This document shows, piece by piece, positions 1-5,550 of a stretch of DNA of 13,463 nt (its first letter is position 1; every line of letters starts with the position of its first letter). Position numbers and translations under genes: made by a program. The notes below the pieces were generated by a model. It had not been told where the DNA came from, ran no database searches, and saw nothing but the letters and a program-made list of their open reading frames with translations. The DNA lies in contig JAUWYD010000005.1 in the NCBI GenBank assembly GCA_030616025.1, positions 1 through 13,463 of the forward strand, given 5' to 3'. Origin of the DNA: Chloroflexota bacterium (lineage in GTDB: Bacteria; Chloroflexota; Anaerolineae; UBA7937; B3-Chlor).

Positions 1-1
1 A

Positions 2-244
2 CTCATCCCTCCCGTGCACATAGCTTCTTCGGCTTCTATCGTCAACTCCATCATCGGTCCCTACGTGTCTATCGCCGGAGATGTGGTCATAGAAGACTCC
101 ATAATCAGCGACTCCATCATAGATCAGGGTGCTCGCATACAGCGTGCCATCCTCCGAGAGTCCCTTGTGGGCAGTCACACCTCCGTAAGAGATGACTTCA
201 GCAAGGTGGACATCGGGGATCACTCTACGGTACGCCTGGGATAG
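2..244 (+). CDS. Sugar-nucleotide (glucose-1-phosphate) thymidylyltransferase-like protein, C-terminal fragment
   Basis: Only the last 80 codons are in the window; the gene begins upstream. The reading frame is open from base 2 and ends at TAG 242-244. The peptide is built of hexapeptide-type repeats rich in Ile/Val at regular spacing (for example SIVNSIIGPYVSIAGDVVIE, then DSIISDSIIDQGARIQ), which is the signature of a left-handed beta-helix. This kind of tail is found at the C-terminus of long-form glucose-1-phosphate thymidylyltransferases (RmlA/RfbA-like), which make dTDP-glucose from dTTP and glucose-1-phosphate for cell-surface sugars. The catalytic nucleotidyltransferase domain is outside the window, so the substrate cannot be read. 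A related nucleotidyltransferase with the same helix, such as a GlmU-like or mannose-1-phosphate enzyme, is possible. The next gene starts 15 nt downstream, so the two are probably co-transcribed. Confidence 0.8.
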   Translation, partial: LIPPVHIASSASIVNSIIGPYVSIAGDVVIEDSIISDSIIDQGARIQRAILRESLVGSHTSVRDDFSKVDIGDHSTVRLG

Positions 245-259
245 ACGAGAATACGGAAG

Positions 260-490
260 GTGATTCAGGTCCAGTGTCATTCGGGGAGCAGATACGGAGA
301 ACGACCCCTCTCCTTCACGTTGCATCACGAAACGTATGTAGTGAAAGTGGTGGAAGGATCATGGCGGAGCCCCTCGGCCCTCCATTTCCTAGTGAAAACG
401 GAGGACAACGAGCGCTTCGAGTTGGCGTATTGCGAGAAAGCTGATGAGTGGGATATCAAGGGTCTATCCAAGGAAGTTCGAGAACGATAG
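260..490 (+). CDS. Small conserved-looking hypothetical protein (76 aa)
   Basis: I do not recognise this with confidence. It encodes 76 residues from a GTG start, 15 nt after the preceding stop and 15 nt before the next gene, so position alone argues that it is a real operon member. The sequence is predicted beta-rich: RPLSFTLHHETYVVKVVEG, a tryptophan region (GSWRSP), then LHFLVKTEDNERFELAY and a final WDIKGL. This pattern resembles small single-domain proteins of about 70-80 residues in which a R-P-x-x-F strand is followed by a W and a final strand ending near a W-x-x-x-x-L, but I cannot assign a function. There is no signal peptide or membrane segment. The start is uncertain: a purine-rich GGAAG directly abuts the GTG, which is too close for a normal ribosome site, and no better in-frame start is visible upstream. 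A minus-strand frame across 325-597 was judged a shadow. Confidence 0.65.
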   Translation: MIQVQCHSGSRYGERPLSFTLHHETYVVKVVEGSWRSPSALHFLVKTEDNERFELAYCEKADEWDIKGLSKEVRER

Positions 491-505
491 GAAGAGGGGA
501 GAACT

Positions 506-1669
506 GTGAAGGAAGTCACTGCGCGAAGAGTGCGCTCTGTGCCGCCATCGGGCATAAGGAAGTTCTTTGATGTCTTGGCCACTATGGACGACGTCATCTC
601 CCTGGGAATCGGGGAGCCCGATTTCGCGACGCCCGAGCATATCTGCTACGCGGGCATTTGTTCGCTGGAGAGAGGAGAAACGAGTTACACCTCCAATGCA
701 GGGATTCTGGAGTTACGAGAGGAATTGGCGAGTCACTTGGCCAAGCTGTACGGAGTACATTACGATCCTGTGGGAGAGTTGTTGATTACAGTCGGCGTCT
801 CTGAGGCCTTGCACGTGGCCCTGTTGACCGTCGTGGAACCTGGGGATGAAGTGATAGTGCCCGAACCGTGTTTCGTCTCCTACAAACCAGGAATCATCTT
901 CGCCGGCGGTACGCCCGTAGTCGTGGAGGCGAAGCTGGAAAACGGGTTTCAGATAACGGCAGCGGAAATCGAACAGGTGATCACACCCAGAACAAAGACC
1001 ATCCTGATTGGCTATCCTAACAACCCGACCGGAGCTGTGATGAGCCGGGAACGGTTGGCGGAGATCGCCTCCGTGGCACAGAAGCATGATCTCCTAGTCC
1101 TGTCCGACGAGATCTATGATCGGCTTGTCTATGGAGTGGAACACGTCTGCTTCCCAGCCTTGCCAAACATGAAGGAGAGAACGATTCTGCTGGGAGGTTT
1201 CTCCAAGACCTATGCCATGACAGGTTGGCGCCTAGGATATGCGGCCGCCCCTGGTGAGATACTTGCCGGGATGCTCAAGGTACATCAGTACATAGTAATG
1301 TGCGCTCCGACTCCCGCCCAGGTGGCAGGCACAGTAGCTCTACGGGAAGGCGAAGACGCTGTTCAGGAAATGATCCGCCAGTACGATCAGCGACGCAACG
1401 TAATCGTGCAGGGGCTGAACAGTATCGGTATGCCCTGTTTCGAACCCCACGGAGCCTTCTATGCCTTTCCTTCCATTCAGAACACCGACCTGAATTCCGA
1501 ACAGTTCTCTGAGAAACTGCTGTCCGAGCAAAAAGTTGCTGTGGTACCAGGGAATGCCTTTGGTGATTCCGGAGAGGGCTTCGTGCGGTGCTCCTACGCG
1601 ACCTCCCTGGTGAAAATCGAAGAAGCCCTAGCACGGCTGGAAGAGTTCGTCAACAGGCACAACAAATGA
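506..1669 (+). CDS. Pyridoxal-phosphate-dependent aminotransferase, class I/II (fold type I)
   Basis: Cytosolic transaminase of 387 residues, the normal length for aspartate/aromatic/alanine-type enzymes (AAT class I). Landmarks are in family order: GEPDF at 36-40 near the N-terminus; YPNNPTG at 170-176 with the PLP-contacting Asn173; DEIYDRLVY from 201 with Asp201 and Tyr204 (pyridine nitrogen and O3' contacts); GFSKTYAMTGWRLGY from 231 with Lys234 as the Schiff-base lysine and Arg242; and GFVRCSYA with Arg361, the substrate alpha-carboxylate arginine. All core residues are present, so the enzyme should be active. The sequence alone does not decide the amino-acid partner; aspartate, alanine or aromatic acids are all possible. 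The GTG start at 506 is supported by a strong Shine-Dalgarno (AGAGGGGAG, 493-501) about 4 nt upstream. It follows the small hypothetical by 15 nt and probably shares its transcript. Confidence 0.93.
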   Translation: MKEVTARRVRSVPPSGIRKFFDVLATMDDVISLGIGEPDFATPEHICYAGICSLERGETSYTSNAGILELREELASHLAKLYGVHYDPVGELLITVGVSEALHVALLTVVEPGDEVIVPEPCFVSYKPGIIFAGGTPVVVEAKLENGFQITAAEIEQVITPRTKTILIGYPNNPTGAVMSRERLAEIASVAQKHDLLVLSDEIYDRLVYGVEHVCFPALPNMKERTILLGGFSKTYAMTGWRLGYAAAPGEILAGMLKVHQYIVMCAPTPAQVAGTVALREGEDAVQEMIRQYDQRRNVIVQGLNSIGMPCFEPHGAFYAFPSIQNTDLNSEQFSEKLLSEQKVAVVPGNAFGDSGEGFVRCSYATSLVKIEEALARLEEFVNRHNK

Positions 1670-1745
1670 ACCACTTCTTGAGCGGCGGCCTCGCTGCGCG
1701 CTTCGGCATCTTCGTACCACTGGGCCACTGCGTGTCTGCGGGAGA

Positions 1746-2978
1746 ATGAGCAGGCTGCAAGTAACGGTAACGGACATGGCGCACGGGGGCGACGCCGTGG
1801 CCCGTCACGAGGGAAAGGTGATCTTTCTGCCCTTCGCCCTGCCCGGCGAGGAAGTCCTGGTGGAGTTGATCGAAGAGAAGGCCAGGTACTCGCGCGCACT
1901 CCCCCTCGAGATAGTATCCTCTTCTCCACAGCGGGTTGAGCCTCGCTGTCCTCATTTTGGCGTCTGCGGCGGTTGCCAGTGGCAACACATCGCCTACGAG
2001 GCCCAGTTGGGTTTTCGCGAGGAGATACTGCAGTCCCAACTGAAGCGCATTGCACATCTATCTGATGTCTCCGTGAAACCGAGCCTCGGCATGACGAACC
2101 CCTGGAACTACCGTAACCATGTGCAACTGCATGCCGATGAAGCTGGACAACTTGGCTTCATAGCAGCGACGGCGCAGCGCGTGGTGGCCATACAGGAATG
2201 CCACGTGATGCATCCCTTGCTGTTTGATGTCTTCGCTGCACTGGAGATAGACTTTCCGGAACTGAGGAAGGTGTCTCTGCGAGCCGGCACAACGACAGGG
2301 GAGCAATTGCTGATCCTGGAGACGGTCGGTGAGGAAGCACCGGCCCTCGAAGCGGACTTGCCAATCTCTTGCGTCCTTCTGCTCAACGATGGTACGCCGG
2401 CCACTTATGTGGGAGACAACTATGTCACCGAGAGGGTCGCCGGCAGGTCCTTCCGGATTTCTGCCGCTAGCTTCTTTCAACCGAACACAGTACAAATAGC
2501 CAGCCTGCTGGACACAGTCAACCAGTACCTCTCGCCGCAGGGAGATGAGGTGCTCCTGGACGTGTATTGTGGAGTCGGCACCCTCGGCTTGAGCCTGGCG
2601 GACAAGGTAGCAAAGGTCCTAGGAATCGACGAAAATGAGGCGGCCATAGCAGATGCTGTGTTCAACTCGCAGGAAATGAAGAACGTCAAGTTCATGCAAG
2701 GTACTGCCGAAGAACTTCTCCCCAGGCTGGAGGAGAGAGTGGATCTGGTCATCTTGGACCCACCGCGGCGAGGATGCCACGAGCAAGCGCTGGTAGCCTT
2801 GTTGAAACTCGCCGCCCCGAAGGTGGTGTATGTCTCGTGCGATCCGGCAACCTTGGCCCGCGACATTGGCAGAATGGTGCAGGGCGGCTACGAACTCGTA
2901 GAGGTGCAACCAGTGGACATGTTTCCGCAAACCTGCCATGTTGAGGCCGTAGCTTTGTTGCGCGCGAGATCCCAATAG
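1746..2978 (+). CDS. rlmD: 23S rRNA (uracil-C5)-methyltransferase, RlmD/RumA family
   Basis: SAM-dependent RNA m5U methyltransferase of 410 residues. An N-terminal TRAM-type RNA-binding domain covers about 1-58 (VTVTDMAHGGDAVARHEGK). The 4Fe-4S ligands follow as C68, C74 and C77 (CPHFGVCGGC) with the fourth at C152 (ECHVM). The central RNA-binding insert leads into the Rossmann methyltransferase domain: LDVYCGVGTLGLSLA (271-285) for SAM, DPPRRG (338-343), VYVSCDPATLARD (361-373) with the nucleophile Cys365, and MFPQTCHVEAV with Glu400 as the general base. All catalytic and cluster residues are present. E. coli RlmD modifies U1939 of 23S rRNA; Gram-positive relatives such as RlmCD modify U747 and U1939, so the exact target here is inferred. 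ATG 1746 is the first possible start in an open frame, and the TRAM domain begins at once; its ribosome site (GGGAG) is unusually close. Confidence 0.93.
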   Translation: MSRLQVTVTDMAHGGDAVARHEGKVIFLPFALPGEEVLVELIEEKARYSRALPLEIVSSSPQRVEPRCPHFGVCGGCQWQHIAYEAQLGFREEILQSQLKRIAHLSDVSVKPSLGMTNPWNYRNHVQLHADEAGQLGFIAATAQRVVAIQECHVMHPLLFDVFAALEIDFPELRKVSLRAGTTTGEQLLILETVGEEAPALEADLPISCVLLLNDGTPATYVGDNYVTERVAGRSFRISAASFFQPNTVQIASLLDTVNQYLSPQGDEVLLDVYCGVGTLGLSLADKVAKVLGIDENEAAIADAVFNSQEMKNVKFMQGTAEELLPRLEERVDLVILDPPRRGCHEQALVALLKLAAPKVVYVSCDPATLARDIGRMVQGGYELVEVQPVDMFPQTCHVEAVALLRARSQ

Positions 2979-2980
2979 TT

Positions 2981-2997
2981 GGGCGGCCATCCCGCCC
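2981..2997 (+). terminator. Short GC-rich hairpin after rlmD (weak terminator or attenuator candidate)
   Basis: GGGCGG (2981-2986) and CCGCCC (2992-2997) form a perfect 6-bp, all-GC stem with a 5-nt loop, starting 2 nt after the rlmD stop. No U-run follows, so it is not a standard intrinsic terminator. It could slow 3' exonucleases or reduce read-through into def. The position is suggestive but such a short stem can occur by chance in GC-rich sequence. Confidence 0.3.
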
Positions 2998-3095
2998 TCG
3001 TGAGGCGCGCGTGCCAAGATCACGATCAGAACGGAACACATCTGAGGAGGGCATGGGTCTTCTCGGAGATAGTTGAAGGAGATGAAGGAACGTCG

Positions 3096-3641
3096 ATGGC
3101 TGTGAGGCCCCTCGCGCCAGGCAATGACCCGGCATTGAGACAGAAGGCGAGAAAGGTGCGGGACTTTGGTCCCTCCCTGCAGGCAGTGATAGATGACCTG
3201 GTAGAAACGATGCGCGATGCACCGGGCCTCGGCCTCGCTGCTCCTCAGATCGGCGTGCCCCTGCGTGTCGTAGTCATCGAACTGCCTGAGGTGGAAGAAG
3301 GAGACGAGGACCAGGATCCCCATCGCGGCAAACTCGTCGTGATGTGCAATCCTGAGATAGTAAAAAGCTGGGGTGAGGAGGAAGGGCAAGAAGGGTGTCT
3401 CTCACTGCCCGAATTCGTTGGGGAAGTCAAGAGAGCTGCGCGGGTTGTGGTCAAGGCACAGGATCGGAGAGGGAAACACTTCCGCCTCAGGGCTGAGGGG
3501 TTTATGGCTAGGGTTCTGCAACATGAGATTGATCATCTCAATGGCAATCTGTTCGTGGATCGTGTGGAGAGCCTGGACAAGCTGTATCGACTAGAACCGT
3601 CTGAACAGGACAGAGAAGAGGAATCGGAACTGCTGCTCTAA
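3096..3641 (+). CDS. def: Peptide deformylase
   Basis: Metallo-hydrolase of 181 residues that removes the N-formyl group from the initiator methionine of new proteins at the ribosome. All three family motifs are present: GLGLAAPQIG (44-53; motif 1, with Gln51), EGCLS (99-103; motif 2, metal ligand Cys101), and LQHEIDHLNG (141-150; motif 3, metal ligands His143 and His147, catalytic Glu144). The loop between motifs 1 and 2 is very acidic (EVEEGDEDQD, from 65), and the C-terminal tail is also acidic. The frame is open from 2979, but ATG 3096 is chosen because a purine-rich GAAGGAA (3084-3090) lies 5 nt before it and the residues that follow (MAVRPLAPGNDPALRQKA) match the usual deformylase N-terminus. 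It sits 117 nt after rlmD on the same strand. Convergent with the HAD gene, with only 14 nt between stops. Confidence 0.95.
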   Translation: MAVRPLAPGNDPALRQKARKVRDFGPSLQAVIDDLVETMRDAPGLGLAAPQIGVPLRVVVIELPEVEEGDEDQDPHRGKLVVMCNPEIVKSWGEEEGQEGCLSLPEFVGEVKRAARVVVKAQDRRGKHFRLRAEGFMARVLQHEIDHLNGNLFVDRVESLDKLYRLEPSEQDREEESELLL

Positions 3642-3655
3642 GGGCTCGAGGCAAC

Positions 3656-4354
3656 TCAGAACCACGCCTTGAGCTGTGATGTATGATCCAGTATCAAGTC
3701 CGCTCCTGCCGCGCACAGCTCCTCACGCTCACCGAAGCCGCACAGCACTCCCACTGCATAACTCCCTGCCGCCTTGGCCGAAATGATATCGACTGCCGTG
3801 TCGCCCACCATCGCACACTCGCTCGGTGGAAGGCCAACAAGCGCCGTGGCATGAAGGATCGGCTCTGGGTGAGGCTTGAGCCGGTGGGTATCCTCCCTGC
3901 TGGCGACAACCTCGAAAGACGCCTCCAGGTCGAACTGTCGCACGAAGGCCAAGGCATCGTTTCGAGAGCGAGTAGTTATTATCCCCAGGCGGTAGGAGCC
4001 GCACAGAGCATCTATCATCTCAACAACGCCTTCCACGGGCCGGAACTGCCCCTGCACCCTCAGTCCCCTCATCCGGCGCAGTCGATCGCCCATGGAGAAG
4101 AGGTTGTCGTCCAACCCGATCCTGTCCAGCATGCTCACCATACGGTTGACGGGGCCCTCGGCGGCGAGCATAGCACAGCGCAGAAGAGGCCTCGGATCGC
4201 CCTCAGGGAAGAGCCGGCCAAATCGCTCAAGTCTGCCTGCCACGGAGTCCAGAAAGGCATCATCAGTATCCATCAGGGTGCCATCCAGATCGAAAAGGAT
4301 GGCTCTGATCTTCGCCCTGGCCCGCACAAAGGCAGGTTCGCTAGGACGACTCAC
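3656..4354 (-). CDS. HAD-superfamily phosphatase (phosphoglycolate phosphatase/PpaX-like)
   Basis: Protein of 232 residues with the four HAD motifs in order: ILFDLDGT (19-26; nucleophile Asp22 and acid/base Asp24), IITTRS with Thr128, Lys160 in HRLKPHPEP, and MVGDTAVDI with Asp185 and Asp189 for Mg2+. The stretch of about 90 residues between motifs I and II is a helical C1-type cap, typical of phosphoglycolate phosphatase, PpaX and beta-phosphoglucomutase relatives; the substrate is a small phosphorylated metabolite that cannot be named from sequence. The start is GTG 4354. The frame stays open 60 codons further up, but that extension is basic and low-complexity and runs opposite the AI-2E gene. 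The GTG has a clear AAGGAG 7 nt before it. The start overlaps the end of the AI-2E gene by 14 nt, indicating translational coupling. Confidence 0.88.
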   Translation of the reverse strand: MSRPSEPAFVRARAKIRAILFDLDGTLMDTDDAFLDSVAGRLERFGRLFPEGDPRPLLRCAMLAAEGPVNRMVSMLDRIGLDDNLFSMGDRLRRMRGLRVQGQFRPVEGVVEMIDALCGSYRLGIITTRSRNDALAFVRQFDLEASFEVVASREDTHRLKPHPEPILHATALVGLPPSECAMVGDTAVDIISAKAAGSYAVGVLCGFGEREELCAAGADLILDHTSQLKAWF

Positions 4355-5522
4355 GGTCTTGCTCCTTCGCAACGACCACTTCCGACGAAGGGTCGGCGCC
4401 TTCAGCCTGTGTCTCTGCCTCCTCAGGCCCGTCTGGCGACGGTTCCGGCTCCACAAGCTTTCTATAGACGTATCCTCCGAGGACCCGAGACGTGCCGATG
4501 ACGGGCGCGGCCAGGAACGCACCCATGATCCCACCTATGCTGTACCCGGCGATGGCTCCCACCAGCACGACAAGAGGATGGATCTTCACGCTACCACCAA
4601 TGATGCGCGGCGCCAGGAAGATGTTTTCCACCTGCTGAATCATCACGTACAAGCCCAACACCAGCAGAGCGAACCACGCGTTGCCGATAGGCAGATGGGT
4701 CGAGCCCTGAAAGTAAGCGATAGCGACTGCGGGGATGCAAGCGATGATGGGACCAAAACTCGGAACTACTTCCAGGACACCAGCCAGCATCCCCAACAGC
4801 AAGGCGTTCTTCACTCCCACCAACCAGATGGTCACCGCCGTGATCACTCCTACCGTCAGAGACAGAAGAAGCAGCCCCCTGAAGAACGAATTCCAGACCA
4901 CGCTGACCCCGGACCGCAACTCCTCAACCTCGTCTCGATAGTCTGGAGGGACCAGACCATCAAGCACACGGGTAATCTTATCGGCATCCCTGGTCAGCCA
5001 GAAGGATACCACCAACATGAAAATCAACCACACCAAAGTGGAAGCGAATCCGGACGCCACACCGAACGCGATGTCCACGAGTTCCTCCGCAGAGCGAGAG
5101 GCAAAGCCTGTTGCAAGCTGAATCAAGCTGTCCTGCAGCTTGTCGAAGACATCAGACAACTCGATGGAATAGTCCAGGACTGTGATGGTTTGATGGGCAG
5201 CCATGAACTGCAGCACGCCCTCGTATATGGCCTGCAGATCGACGTTAATGGAGGAGACCTGTTGCACCACCATCGGTACCAAGATGGAAGTCGCCACGGC
5301 GAGGGCGATAATCAAGATCAGGTACATCAGAACAGTGGCCTTGATGCGGGAAAGTCGCAATCCCATTAGAAGCTCCACCAAGGGGTGGAGCAGATAGGCA
5401 AGGAGAAAAGCAAGGATGACGGGGGGAAGCAGAGCACGCACCTGAAAGAAGACCAAACCCCCAGCGACGACAAGGCCGACAACCACCCACCGCTTGGTAG
5501 AGTCACTCCACGGCTTGGACAT
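4341..5522 (-). CDS. AI-2E family transporter (PF01594-type polytopic membrane protein)
   Basis: Integral membrane protein of 393 residues. Hydrophobic segments lie at about 12-28, 31-48, 62-86, 152-176, 213-236, 238-270, 282-298 and 316-345, with a mostly polar region at about 88-150 between the third and fourth, the usual layout of this family. Conserved patches are PPDYRDEVEELRSG (192-205), EVVPSFGPI (251-259) and APRIIGGSVKIHPLVVLVGA (304-323) followed by GYSIGGIMGAFLAAP. The C-terminus is a charged, Glu-rich tail (from about 358). Family members are named after E. coli TqsA (AI-2 export), but others act as Na+/H+ antiporters or have unknown cargo, so the substrate is open. Two ATGs are adjacent (5525 and 5522); the second is preferred because it lies 5 nt from the GGAGG core. 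It starts 28 nt after the ATPase stop, in one operon with it. Confidence 0.9.
   Translation of the reverse strand: MSKPWSDSTKRWVVVGLVVAGGLVFFQVRALLPPVILAFLLAYLLHPLVELLMGLRLSRIKATVLMYLILIIALAVATSILVPMVVQQVSSINVDLQAIYEGVLQFMAAHQTITVLDYSIELSDVFDKLQDSLIQLATGFASRSAEELVDIAFGVASGFASTLVWLIFMLVVSFWLTRDADKITRVLDGLVPPDYRDEVEELRSGVSVVWNSFFRGLLLLSLTVGVITAVTIWLVGVKNALLLGMLAGVLEVVPSFGPIIACIPAVAIAYFQGSTHLPIGNAWFALLVLGLYVMIQQVENIFLAPRIIGGSVKIHPLVVLVGAIAGYSIGGIMGAFLAAPVIGTSRVLGGYVYRKLVEPEPSPDGPEEAETQAEGADPSSEVVVAKEQDRESS
4362..4367 (-). promoter_or_regulatory. Shine-Dalgarno deciding the HAD gene start
   Basis: On the minus strand this reads AAGGAG, 7 nt before the GTG at 4354-4352. It lies inside the last codons of the AI-2E gene. 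It is the main reason for rejecting the longer upstream reading frame. Confidence 0.75.
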
Positions 5523-5550
5523 CATTCCCTCCCCCAGGCATTGACGGCGA

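Noticed and set aside
2979..3095. 39-codon N-terminal extension of peptide deformylase from TTG 2979
   Set aside because: It does not resemble the family, has no ribosome site, and the hairpin at 2981-2997 would sit in its first codons.
2619..3389. 256-codon minus-strand frame across the end of rlmD and the start of def
   Set aside because: It covers the conserved motifs of two plus-strand genes and its translation shows no family signature.
4355..4534. 60-codon N-terminal extension of the HAD protein
   Set aside because: It is a basic low-complexity stretch read out of frame with the AI-2E C-terminus, and a good Shine-Dalgarno marks the GTG at 4354.
4092..5369. 425-codon open frame on the plus strand opposite the HAD and AI-2E genes
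   Set aside because: The product is rich in His, Gln, Arg and Asp with no domain pattern, and the minus strand carries two clear families with good ribosome sites. The long frame is a by-product of GC-rich codon use.
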